Assembly: GCF_021018895.1 (NCBI RefSeq)
Contig: NC_079385.1
Location: forward strand, 293,759-357,758
Length of the DNA stretch: 64,000 nt
Source: Seriola aureovittata
Lineage: Eukaryota > Chordata > Actinopteri > Carangiformes > Carangidae
Direction: 5' to 3'
The notes under the pieces were generated by a model that saw only the letters and a list, made by a program, of their open reading frames with translations, was not told the DNA's origin and made no database searches. The position numbers and the translations under genes are program-made. Of the stretch, positions 10,933 through 20,972 are shown piece by piece; position 1 is the stretch's first letter; each line of letters starts with the position of its first letter.

Positions 10933-11294
10933 GTATAAACTAGATTAGACATTGTGTTTTACTCTGCTCCATTGTAAATAAATGCCTTCAAGTATCTACT
11001 GGTGTGTTTAATGTTGCACAAGCGTGAATATTGCCAACCTTTACTCGGTAGAATTCCAATCCTTCAACTTTAACTTACTGTACATATGGTAATTTGGTTA
11101 TAGTTAGTAAGCTAATGGTTAATCAGAGTTCCAGATTAATGATAATAAATTGAGACTAAAACCATATTGGCTATTTTGCCTATTAATTTAGGCTGGTGCC
11201 CCGTGAACCTAATTCATTTTAAAGTTATTAATTAATATTAATATTTTCTTAATTTATGATAGCCAATAAATTGATAAACAACCGAATTCCAACA
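10826..11294 (+). mobile_element. LTR-like sequence with TATA box, poly(A) signal and adjacent primer-binding-like site
   Basis: It starts TGTGGTCACA and ends CCAACA. TATAAA is at 10934-10939 and AATAAA at 10977-10982, the layout of a U3-R-U5 LTR on the plus strand. A CA microsatellite (10880-10930) sits in the U3 part. Just after it, TGGTGTCCAGCTCATGAGG (11299 onward) resembles a primer-binding site. A second, diverged copy lies at 40824-41176 and homology runs past its end too, so these are LTR-plus-leader fragments. No matching internal genes were recognised. Confidence 0.55.
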
Positions 11295-11601
11295 TATTTG
11301 GTGTCCAGCTCATGAGGTAGAGCTCAGACCCAACAGGAGTAATGGTTTTGGAATAAAAATAGAAACAGGGTTAGATCGATCAGAAAAGTCAGTTTCAAAT
11401 TGAGAGGGGGCGGTCGTCACCACAATTTTACGTTAAACAATATTTTTGTAATTTGCCTACATCGCTAAAGGTCACGGTTGTCTGATCGCTCAGACCGGCG
11501 AGATGTTGCCACTCTCTTCCTCGTTCTTCGGCCTCTCTGTTCGTGAGTTGAGGGTCGATAAGATGAGCTAAGCTGATGACGAAGAATGTTGCTTTTTTCT
11601 A
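11295..11601. other. Leader-like spacer after the LTR
   Basis: This sequence lies between the LTR-like element and the 3' end of the minus-strand cluster. No open frame or motif of note was seen apart from a purine-rich stretch (TTGAGAGGGGGCGG) near 11400. Confidence 0.4.
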
Positions 11602-11607
11602 TTTATT
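11602..11607 (-). terminator. Poly(A) signal AATAAA of the minus-strand cluster
   Basis: AATAAA on the minus strand, about 30 bases after the last stop codon of the cluster (11637-11639). Confidence 0.5.
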
Positions 11608-11636
11608 ATTTCACAGTCTAAAGTTTTGACTGCTTT

Positions 11637-11801
11637 TCATTTCTTACCCCCTCTGGGGTTTCGCACCACCTGAACGATTAATTCAAGACTAACGTCTGAG
11701 GCTATATTTGTGTTGGATTGCACTAAGCGCTCTAGTAAACCTTCAAAAGCCGGCAGGATAGCTTCCCCGGCTTCGTCGATGGTCACATTAATGTGATTTT
11801 T
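11637..11801 (-). CDS. Unrecognised ORF without its own start, -1 frame relative to its neighbour
   Basis: About 54 codons with coding-like composition (INVTIDEAGEAILPAFEGLL, then LERLVQSN and a basic end RNPRGGKK). There is no Met codon in it. It overlaps the upstream ORF in the -1 frame, and that ORF carries the heptamer T TTA AAA in the right phase at 11807-11801, within a run of eight A. It could be made by -1 frameshifting or splicing, or be the second half of one ORF broken by a homopolymer indel. I do not recognise the product. Confidence 0.4.
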   Translation of the reverse strand, partial: KNHINVTIDEAGEAILPAFEGLLERLVQSNTNIASDVSLELIVQVVRNPRGGKK

Positions 11802-11941
11802 TTTAAATGTTTTCGCCTTTTACGTTTAGCCTTTAATTTCACTTTGTCGGCCAGATCCTTGAGGGTCTTGACGACGTCTTGGTAAAATTGAGCTAGATCA
11901 GGCACGTTTCTAGGAGGTGGTACTGTAAAAACTTGTCTCAT
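11783..11941 (-). CDS. Unrecognised small basic ORF (52 aa)
   Basis: It starts with ATG at 11941 and reads MRQVFTVPPPRNVPDLAQFY. An amphipathic middle (DVVKTLKDLADKV) and a strongly basic tail (KLKAKRKRRKHLKK) follow, then a TGA at 11783-11785. Coding-like frame extends upstream of the ATG to about 11985, so a splice acceptor further up is possible. The basic tail would suit nucleic-acid binding; this is inference. Family unknown. Confidence 0.4.
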   Translation of the reverse strand: MRQVFTVPPPRNVPDLAQFYQDVVKTLKDLADKVKLKAKRKRRKHLKKITLM

Positions 11942-12078
11942 TTCTAGATTGTTGAAACGGTCGCGGGATAGTGTTCTGCACGGTTCAGCTTCCCACCCTC
12001 AATTTCCTCCGCTCTATTGAGCGGGGTTTGATTCACACACGCATATGAGTGGCGTGTGAAGCAGGGGAAATAGGTTCA

Positions 12079-12429
12079 TTATTGGTCTCTATCGGCACGG
12101 CGTGAGGAGAAGGAGCGAGTGGCGCAAAGGGCGGCGAAAGAGGCTTGAGCGTCAGACTCGTGCTGCTGGGAGGGGGTGGGTGATGGTATTTGTTCGACTA
12201 GTCTGACAGCATCTTCTATAGGTTGGAAATAACTTTCCGTATAGCAGATTTGATGGATTTCTGCAAAAGGATCAGATTCTGAGGAATTTTCAGCTATGTT
12301 AGCTATGCTAACGTCTACTGCAAAAGCGGGTGGAATACGGTTCAATTCTTCTACATATTTCTCTAATTCAGTTGGAACTACGTCAGACTGACAAAGATCC
12401 CAAAAACCCAAGTTTAAATCTTTATCCAT
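12079..12429 (-). CDS. Unrecognised acidic ORF (116 aa)
   Basis: It starts with ATG in a good context (TTTCAACATGGAT) and reads MDKDLNLGFWDLCQSD. An acidic, Ser-rich middle and a Pro/Ser stretch (EQIPSPTPSQQHESDAQ) follow, then an Arg/Ser end (CATRSFSSRRADRDQ), TAA and TGA. No known domain is recognised. It lies 138 bases upstream of the next ORF on the same strand and downstream of several exon-like segments, which is a more compact layout than is usual for a fish gene. Confidence 0.42.
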   Translation of the reverse strand: MDKDLNLGFWDLCQSDVVPTELEKYVEELNRIPPAFAVDVSIANIAENSSESDPFAEIHQICYTESYFQPIEDAVRLVEQIPSPTPSQQHESDAQASFAALCATRSFSSRRADRDQ

Positions 12430-12461
12430 GTTGAAATGTCACACTTTACTTTACTAACTTC

Positions 12462-13729
12462 TCACACAAAGCCATAAAAGCAGATAAAAGACCCTGACCC
12501 AACTGTAAAATGACTCTGCAATTGCTCGCACACAGACGCTGAGGATCGACAGAGTGGGTTTTTGAGCTTCTCCGACATAGGTAGGGAGGTCCTCTTCGCC
12601 CTTTTCTGGACTGACGAATCAGATTTCTCCTCGGTATCCCCTCTGTGACAAAAGACAGTGAGAGGAAATGTTTTAATTCTGCATGTCATGTACTTTTAGC
12701 TTTAGGATTTAATGATTTGGCTTATTTCATTTTAGGTTACGTGTACTTTATTAATTTTATTTTATATCATGCGCCATAAATAAAATATACATAGCCTACC
12801 TCTGATCAGTGTCCTTGCAAAGGGGACACTGATGGGCTGGGTAGATGCGACTGCGTGACAGGAATCTCAGGAGTCTCAGGCGGTATAGTTGACGACTGAA
12901 CCCCTGTGCATAGGCAGAAAAATGCAATTAATAAAACAATATTTATTTTGCACTCCATGCAACTAAATGAAGGTGACATTACATCGCCACCCCGCTAGTG
13001 GCGCTGGTTTCCAAATACACTGCCAGAAAAGCGTCACAGACACACCCCTGAAATTCCGGAAGTCCACCGGAAGACTGGTCTTCATTTTAAATGTGTAAGC
13101 GGTAAAAGCGGGATGTCCGCAGGAATTGTTAAAAAATAAATAAATAAAATATTTTAATCCGAAGAAACGTTTAAACAAGTTTTCATTGACTTACCAGTTA
13201 CATCCAGACTGTTGGCAGATTCCCTCGTCGGACCTTCATTGGATATTTTCGGAAGGCTGAATCCGTCAGACTGGGTTTAAGATGTTTTGGAAGCTGTAAA
13301 CGGTTGACCCTCAGACGGCTCTCAGAACGGATTGCCCGTGAACTCTCTCCCTCTTCAACGCCTCCTAACTCCCCATGGAAAACGGTTGGATTTCCAACCC
13401 AGTTAAGCTGATCAGCATTAAATCTGTAGGTAGTTAGAGAATGAATGATACCGTTTCCAATATTGACATTGTTAAATAGAAAAACAAGAACAAACAAATG
13501 GTAACATTACCGTAGTCTGATTGCGTAAGGTACAGACCCTCCAGCTCATCGGGGGGTAACTTTAAAAAAAAGACAAAAAAATATCATAGTTGTGACCTTT
13601 TAAAAATGAGCGTAGATCTTTTAAAAATGAAATAAATAGTGATTCAGGGAGAAGGACTATATATTACTTACCTAGTGTTGTCTCTGTTTTGTATAGGAAG
13701 ATGGTGAACCTCTGCGGAAACTTTATTTT
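12462..13729 (-). other. Series of exon-like segments with matching splice signals
   Basis: Five short segments have both the expected signals and open frames. 13672-13729 lies between TTATTTTAG and GTAAGT. 13511-13559 lies between a pyrimidine tract ending AAAG and GTAATG. 13195-13423 lies between ACTACCTACAG and GTAAGT. 12800-12903 lies between CTATGCACAG and GTAGGC. 12462-12642 starts after TTTGTCACAG and runs to a TGA. Several have two open frames at once. No single frame stays open through all five, so the set is either decayed, alternatively spliced or only partly real. One frame of the last segment reads as a hydrophobic, membrane-like stretch (FYSWVRVFYLLLWLCVRS). Confidence 0.35.
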
Positions 13730-13950
13730 CTAAAATAAATAAATGGTATATTTAAACGTTTTTTATTTCTTCAAACGATAACGTTTATAACGTTTAAATT
13801 TCTAAGCCTGATAAAATTAAGTTTTTTCATATCGTGGCTCATCTCGTCAGCGTTGTCTGTTTTCAGTGAATCCTGCGTCTGATGAACAAATTGTTTAACT
13901 TAATTTTTTTTACAATAAAGGGTTTTATGTTTTAAAAAAACGTTACATGG

Positions 13951-14106
13951 TTTGTTGCTTGTGAATACTTATGCATGATGACCTGTTCCTTTGAAACCGC
14001 TGTCTCACAGCGGTAATATGCTTTAAGAACGTACGTTTCTCACACCTCGTCATCAAGACTTGTTGCTTGTGAATATGGATGCGTGATGACCTATTCCTTT
14101 ATACCC
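13951..14106. promoter_or_regulatory. Paired direct repeats with a hairpin between them
   Basis: TTGTTGCTTGTGAATA followed by ATGCATGATGACCT (from 13952) is repeated as TTGTTGCTTGTGAATA and ATGCGTGATGACCT (from 14060), spacing 108 bp. Between the copies is a perfect 8-bp hairpin, ACCGCTGT-CTC-ACAGCGGT (13996-14014). The pair lies just upstream of the minus-strand exon-like series, so it may be its control region; this is inference. Confidence 0.35.
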
Positions 14107-14914
14107 ATTCAACCATTTAAAGTTTCTTAAAGGTATTATACATACCCATCTCATACATCAGTACGCATCTTTAACATGCCCCCCTTGGGAAAGTCTACTA
14201 CATTAGCAATTCATTCCCACGCCCACCCCCTCATTAGCATAACCTTGATGACATCTAGACAATAGGGGGTCATCCATCAAAAATCTTGACATTTGGTGAT
14301 GTATATAACCCTCTTTTAATATTTTGGCCTCAAATTTTGGCCCTCAAATTCGAAAGAGTTTAATACTACCTTCAGCATCAAATCCGATGTGAAACTTGGT
14401 GAACAAAGATATAAATCAATAGCTCTATGTTTGCCCGACTGCACAGTTATGAGGTACTGTAGTTGAGTTCATATGAGCTGTTTTTTCAATCATTTTAGCA
14501 TTGCTTCATAAATCTTGAGATTTCAGCTTTTGTTTTGTTTGTGCGCTTCTTTTTTAGGTATCTTTCGGCCATGTTGGGTCATTCAGTTTTAAAATGACAT
14601 ATTTTGCTGATTTGTAGCTTACATTTTCGTACAATTTTGTACTATTATTCACAACTTGCTTCAACAATTTGAGCCTTTTTCAACCATTTCACAACATTCA
14701 ACATCCAGCTCACAAATTCTGCTTTTCACCTTCAGCTATTCCTTCAGCTGCTTTAGCATTGCTTCAGCAATTGTTCAAACTTCTTTATCATTACTTTAGC
14801 TACTTCATCATTGCATCAGCAATGTTCTTAAGCTCTCAGCATTCACACGCATTTTCAGCAGGAAATGCATTTTCTAGTTATGTACCTGCAATGCAATAAC
14901 ATTGAAGGCATATA
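14107..14914. other. Non-coding stretch
   Basis: Mixed AT-rich sequence with repeated TTCAGC / GCTTCA motifs around 14690-14830. No gene, RNA or clear mobile element was recognised. Confidence 0.4.
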
Positions 14915-16380
14915 TTATTAGTGCCATGGGTGCTCAGCTATGAGGCACTCCTCTACAGCTAGAATAGCGGAGAGGAGTGCCTCGGGGCGGATCTATTAAT
15001 ATTCCTCAGGCTTATTATTATTCTTCCGCCAAATTTTGGCACGTAACTTGTCCCGCAGCTTTGAGAAAACCCCAGTAATATATACATCAAAACGTGCGTC
15101 TTGATCCCAAAAGAGGTGCTATAATTTTTTGGAGTTAAAATTCCAATTTTTCCCAAAGTTATTCCCAAAATACTGGGAATAAATAATGCATTAGGAATGC
15201 ATTGGAATTTTCTTTAAAAACCCACAAAATTTCACCTTTTTTCTACAAAATTTCTAATTTTTTCTGAGTCACCCAGCTCTCTCATACCTGCACGTAGAAA
15301 TGTGATTCAAACTATAAAACGGAGGAAAACTTCTACTCGCTCCAAAACACAACTGTTTTTACATAACATGTAAACTTTTCAAACTATGAGCACTCAAAGG
15401 AGGAATGGAAATCACTTTTTCTTCAAAGTTAGAGTGACGGTGTCAGTTGGCTAGAGTGCGTGAAGCAGTGAAAAATAACCTTTATTTTCATTTTTAACAC
15501 GAGCTCACGGCCAAACCGTAAAAAGGAGACATGTTAGGTCTTAAATTACATTTAGTTAGGTCTTAAATATGTAAGTCCATTTACTGCTTCCTTCGTTGCT
15601 TTTTTTTTTTTTTTGTTAAATGAGTGAATGAAGTTGTGACGGTCTCCGCTGAGACAGAGGAGAGGAGAACCTACTAGCCCTCTCTCGCTGTCACTTCTAA
15701 TCGGGTTGCTCTCCTCACCAGTAATGTTAAATTTAGCACAGAAAAAACATAATAGTGGTAATTTAAATAGCGGTTCATGGGATTTATTAACCCTCTGTCC
15801 TTTTTTGGACATTTTCTTCACTTTTCTTTTTTGATTTGCTGATCATTTTGGCTGTGTTACAGCTGAAGGTATGGATTTCTGCAAGAAAGTGTCTCTTTTG
15901 ACATATTTTTAAAATCTAATGTCAGTTACTGTTACAGGTCTATTATACACTGGTAACACATTTTGTACCCTCTGGGGTTCCTCTCGTCCAAAAAAGGACA
16001 CTCAAAGAAAATGCTATGAAATCATCATATATCAATATTTTTTCCTGCTTTTTTTTGCATACATCTCTTAAACCACTTCAGTTCTGCTCAAACCTACCAA
16101 ATGTTTATTCGTTTTCAGGATTTTAACCCTTTAAATGCCAGTTTGAAGACATGTTGCCTCTTGTTTTATTAAAAAAACAACACAGAATATGAGATATTTC
16201 CCACATAATACATGATGGAGGGATATGACATTGTTTTATATCAGAGTCTTTTATATCAAGACATTTCTCAAAACCAGAATATGATCAGGGTGACTTTTGA
16301 ACACTGGAAATAAACCATGTACTCATCCCGGCAGTAGCCCCTGTGGCACTCAAAATTTCCCTGGAATTTTCTAGTTATTA
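14915..16380 (+). mobile_element. Non-autonomous element 'X', copy 1 (1.47 kb)
   Basis: One end reads TTATTAGTGCCATGGGTGCT and the other CTAGTTATTA. The motif AGTGCCA[C/T]GGG[T/G]GCT occurs near both ends in inverted orientation. A second copy lies inverted at 55248-57146. A perfect 13-bp hairpin (GAGGCACTCCTCT / AGAGGAGTGCCTC, 14942-14954 and 14971-14983) sits near the left end. Compared with copy 2 it lacks about 470 bp near 15530. The small ORF across 15552-15821 differs from copy 2 only by amino-acid-changing substitutions in the part compared, so it is not evidence for a protein. Confidence 0.75.
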
Positions 16381-16563
16381 TTATTATTTCGGCGCATGAC
16401 TAGTCTTGCAGCTTTGACAAAACCCAAACAATATATATGTCAATGCATGCGGTCGATCAGGAATGGTGTGCTATGACTTTTCTAAGCGATTTTAGTAACC
16501 ATGGCAATGTAAATGGCAATTAAAGGTGAGAAAATTCCCATAGAGAATGAATGGGGAGACGTC
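16381..16563. mobile_element. Left part of a second X-type element, split by the Gypsy insertion
   Basis: After TTATTATTATTATTTCGGCG the sequence resembles the left part of element X (GCAGCTTTGACAAAACCC, then a run like AATATATATGTCAATGC). It continues on the far side of the Gypsy element at 21181 (TTCAAAATGACC), so the retrotransposon inserted into this older repeat. Confidence 0.55.
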
Positions 16564-16766
16564 TGTAGCAATAGGAATTATTGTTAGGAACCTTTGTCTT
16601 TAGTCAGTGTGACACACGGACATGTTTTGAAGTGACACCACCGGAGTTACCGGACCGAGCTGTATGTTGAGCCTGACGTGCCTAAGTTGTAATAAAGTTT
16701 ACAACCCAGCAGGGTCAAAGAGTAAGCAAGTGTACGCTTCGTGAGTGAAAGCAACATACTTTAACA
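16564..16766 (+). repeat. 5' LTR of the Gypsy element
   Basis: TGTAGCAATAGG to CATACTTTAACA, 203 bp, with AATAAAG (about 16691) as a poly(A)-type signal. It differs from the 3' LTR at two positions I can find (TGTAGC against TGTATC, ACACACGG against ACACATGG). Confidence 0.95.
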
Positions 16767-16880
16767 TGGTGGCAGCGGAAGAGGACTCGGTCTGCGTGTG
16801 TGCAAGTTTTCTCCGGTCGGAAGAGAGTTAGCTATCTGATGCTAGTTTTGGCCGCTAGTGTGAGACTGCCGTGTGAAGCC

Positions 16881-18449
16881 ATGGAGGGACTGAAGCCGCC
16901 GCAGACGCTGTGTTTGGACTCCAGCAACCTTTCTAAAACATGGAAAAATTGGAGGGACGAGTTTGCTCTCTACGTGGATTTGGCAATGGCCGAGGCTGAT
17001 GATAAACAAAAGGTAAAACTGTTCAGCTATCTTGTCGGCGAGAGTGGCAGAGAACTTTTGGATACCCTCATGGGCGACACAGCTAAGGATGCATGGAAAA
17101 TAGAGGACATAATCAAAAAGTTTGATGATCACTGCAACCCCAGCGTGAATGAGATTGTGGAACGTTATCGTTTCTTCACGAGGAATCAAAGCGCCAGTGA
17201 AAAGATAGACGGTTATGTCACGGAACTGAGACTGTTGGCAAAAACATGCAACTTTGGGACTTTGAGAGACTCGCTCATACGTGATAGGATTGTGTGTGGA
17301 GGCAACAACACGGCTATGAGAGAAAGACTGTTGCGGGAGAAAAACCTGACACTGGACACGTGTTTGCAACTGTGCAGAGCCGCGGAGCTCTCTAAGGAGA
17401 ACGTGAAAACCATCACCGCACCGATGGTAGAGGAGGTGCATGCTGTTCAAGGAGCGCAGTACCAGAGGAAAACTAACAATACAGTGGAGTGTAAATTCTG
17501 CGGGAAAACACATGAAAAAAATAAACAGAAATGTCCGGCGTTTGGGAAGAAGTGCGTCAGGTGTGGCAGAGAGAACCACTTCGCAGCAAAATGTAAAGCA
17601 AAACCGGAACAAAGGGGGAAGAAAAATGTGAGTACTGTAGCAACAGAATATGTGAGTGATGAATATGAAGATATAACATGTATCACTGAGACAGTGGATG
17701 CAGTAGAGACAGATGCAAGCAAAGATGTGGAAGCAGAGAGAGTAAAGGATGGAAAAGAGAAGGACACAGTTAAAGGGGACACTCAGCTTCTGTATGCTGG
17801 CATGCTACTAGACAAAGACTTGGTTAAATTCCAAATAGACTGTGGTGCTAGCTGCAACATTATCCCCATTAACCTGCTGAACCCAGACATCAAGCTAGAA
17901 CACACTAACAGTGTACTAGTTATGTACAACAAAAGCAAACTGAGGCCATTGGGGAAATGTAAAATCAAAATAAGAAATCCAAGAAATCACAAACAATATC
18001 GCTTGGAGTTTCAAGTGGTAAATGCGGACGGTGCAGTACCTCTGCTGGGCAGGAGAGCCAGTGAGGCCATGAGACTGATTCAAGTGCACCATGAGAATAT
18101 CATGACAATAGACAGTATAGTCACAACGGAAAAAATGGAAAAAACAGAACAGTGGACAATGGAGCAATTCAAAGCAAGTTATGCTGATGTGTTTACGGGA
18201 GACGGCTGTCTTCCAACCATCGAGGACATTTTACCAGACTTATCAAAAGCTAAAGTGTTCACAGTGTGTGATGTCAAGAGTGGATTCTGGCATGTACAGC
18301 TCGAGGAGGAATCCAGCTATTTGACAACATTCGCTACTCCCTTCGGACGTTACAGGTGGCTGAGGATGCCCCTGAAATATTCCAGAGGAAGCTCACACAG
18401 GCGTTGGACAATGTACCTGGTCTGTACATCATTGCAGACGACGTCCTGA
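16881..18449 (+). pseudogene. Gypsy gag-protease and start of RT (deleted)
   Basis: The start is taken at ATGGAGGGACTG (16881), which has a good context; the frame is open further up but has no earlier ATG. Gag is followed by a zinc knuckle, CVRCGRENHFAAKC (C-x2-C-x4-H-x4-C, about 17553-17594), and an acidic linker. The protease active site reads QIDCGAS (Asp codon 17838; most relatives have D-[ST]-G-A). After YADVFTGDGCL the sequence jumps straight to PTIEDILPDLSKAKVF, so about 80 residues of the RT fingers usual for this family are absent, in frame. At RMP (about 18368) a second deletion shifts the frame and the ORF ends at 18449. Confidence 0.92.
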
Positions 18450-20362
18450 TCACAGGACAAGGGGAGACACAAGAGGAAGCAGAACGGGATCACGATGAAA
18501 AACTAAAACAGTTTCTTGACAGATGCAGGGAAAAGAACATAAAACTGAATGCAGAAAAATTCAGACTGAGACAAAAGGAGACCACATACATTGGACACCG
18601 CTTGACGGCAGATGGTCTCAAAGCAGATCCTGAAAAAGTGCGTGCTGTGGAGCAGATGCCGGCACCGACGGATGTAAAAGGAGTGCAAAGGCTTCTAGGG
18701 ATGGTTAATTACCTCACCAAGTTCTGCCCTCACCTCTCAGACCAGTGCAAAGTGCTGAGAGACTTGACACACAAAGACAGTGAGTGGAAATGGACAGCAG
18801 AGCACGACGAAGCTTTCCTTAAACTCAAAGAGACAATAGTGAATGTTCCAGTACTTAAGTATTATAACCCGGATGAGGAGCTGACAGTACAGTGCGACGC
18901 TTCGGATACAGGTTTGGGCGCAGCACTCCTGCAGATGGGAAAACCAGTCGCTTTTGCAAGCAGGGCACTGACACAGACTGAGGGTCGTTATGCCCAAATA
19001 GAGAAGGAGTTTTTAGCCATGGTTTTCAGCATGGAGAAATTCCACCACTACACATATGGTCGCAAAGTCACGGTCCAGAGCGATCACAAGCCGTTAGAAA
19101 CCATAGCACGAAAACCCCTGCTGAGCGCGCCCAAAAGGCTGCAGGGCATGATGCTGCGCATACAAAAATATGATGTGGACGTTATATATGTGCCTGGAAG
19201 AGACATGTTGCTAGCCGACACGCTCAGCAGAGCCTATCTTCCTGAGAGTACACCTGTGGAAGATGAAGTAGAGACTGTCAACATGGTGCAACACTTGCCA
19301 ATCTCATCTGACAGGCTACATGACATTCGGTCTGCCACAGAAAAAGACAATACATTGCAGCTTCTCATTAAAGCAATGATCCAGAAATGGCCCAAGGACA
19401 AGGCACAGGTACCAAATGAAATTTGGCCTTACTTCGCATTACAAGATGAACTAACTCACCAAGATGGAATAGTCTTCCGGGGTGAGAGAGCCATTATTCC
19501 AGACGCTCTGAGATCAGACATCACTAGCCGATTACACTCATCGCATCTGGGTGTTGAAGGATGCCTACGCAGAGCCAGAGAATGTGTCTACTGGTTGGGC
19601 ATGAACGATCAGATCAAAAAGTATATTGCCAAGTGTGACATCTGTAGGTCAATGGACAATAAACAACAGAAACAAACACTAATATCTCATGAAGTTCCAA
19701 ACAGGCCATGGGCAAAGTTAGGCACAGATCTTTTTGTGTTTGACAGTAAAGACTATCTCATCACTGTGGATTATTTCTCAAACTTTTGGGAAATAGACTA
19801 CTTGCCTGACACTAAATCTACGACAGTGATAAGGAAACTGAAAGCTCATTTCGCCCGCCAAGGTATTCCGGATACAGTAATCTCGGACAATGGACCACAA
19901 TATGCGTCCCAGGACTTCAAAAAATTCAGTGAACAGTGGGGATTCCAGCATCTGACTTCATCACCTGGCTACCCACAGAGCAACGGCAAGGCCGAATCAG
20001 CTGTTAAAACAGCAAAAAGACTTCTCATCAAAGCCAAGGCAGCTGGGCAGGATCCTTATCTTGCTCTTCTGGACCACCGAAACACACCGTCGCAAGGCCT
20101 GGAGAGCAGTCCAGCACAGCGACTGCTCAGTCGCCGTACCAAAACACTGCTGCCAACGAAAGCAAGCCTGCTAAGACCAAAAGTTGTTCGGATCAGTCAG
20201 AATCTGAAAAACAAGCAGCAATGTCAGAGTACGTACTACAACAGAGCAGCTAGAGACCTGGACATACTGACTACAGGTGACTGTGAGGATACAGCCACTC
20301 CCACCCCACACGGTCTGGAGACTAGGCAAGGTGCTGAAGCCAGTCGATGGGAGGTCCTATGA
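18366..20362 (+). pseudogene. Gypsy pol: RT palm, RNase H, integrase
   Basis: It resumes at APEIFQRKLTQALD. The RT catalytic box is YIIADDVLI (18434-18442 for ADD). RNase H follows (LTVQCDASDTGLGAALLQ, FASRALTQTEGRYAQIEKE, YGRKVTVQSDHKPL). The integrase has a zinc finger (HSSHLGVEGC...CDIC) and DDE residues at Asp 19727, Asp 19886 (VISDNGPQYAS) and Glu 19994 (SNGKAESAVKTAKR). The frame changes again near 20279 (LTTGD), after which the family's usual C-terminal end is found in the next frame. The RT lacks its N-terminal part, so this copy should not make working enzyme. Confidence 0.92.
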
Positions 20363-20629
20363 GGTTCAGTTGCAATCTGGAGGAGTCATAAGGAGGAATC
20401 GCGTGCACCGGGAGTGACTTTCAGTGACCCTATTGACATTGAGATCAGCATCCCCAGTCAGCCACAGGCTGTGGGAAATGAACGTTCAGAGACTGTTCCG
20501 CTCCCTCACGCTGTCACAGCAGCACATACACCCAGAGACACTGATAACAGAAATACCCTTGTCACGACCAGAGCTGGCCGCACAGTGGTACAGCCACAGC
20601 GATACAAGGACTGTGTGTTATCATGGTGA
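20280..20629 (+). pseudogene. C-terminal tail of Gypsy integrase, split over two frames
   Basis: From 20280 one frame reads TVRIQPLPPHTVWRLGK and RSYEVQLQSGGVIRRNRVHR to a TGA at 20415, a typical integrase C-terminal domain. The last piece, ending TTRAGRTVVQPQRYKDCVL, is in another frame and stops at 20629. A two-base loss at about 20280 explains the first change. Confidence 0.8.
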
Positions 20630-20972
20630 TAAACTGTGAGAGGAAGTGAGATGTTGATGTTTGTTTACATGTTATGCTCTGGTTAAGTAAACAACAACAA
20701 AAGTTATGGTTTACATATGTTGAGATTAATGTGACCATTTGCACATTTAAAGTTCTGAGCTAAGTGTTGAATAATACAGATTGTGAAAGAAAGTTATGGT
20801 TACAGTTTTGTTTGGTAGCTGCTATTTTCATCAGTTGTTAAGAGAAAATTTTGAATTGATGAACATGTATAACTGTTTACAATTAATTAATAAGCACTTT
20901 TGTTATGGAGTCTTGTATGTTGGCTAAAGTCAAATTTTGAGATAAAAGAACTAACTCTCAAAAGAGAAGGGA

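Noticed and set aside
15552..15821. Conserved 64-codon ORF shared by element X copies 1 and 2
   Set aside because: The substitutions between copies that I could check all change the amino acid (for example NPI against NAT, VGS against VAS), so there is no sign of selection for a protein.
16842..18997. Minus-strand ORFs up to 256 codons
   Set aside because: Antisense shadows of the Gypsy gag-pol; no domains.
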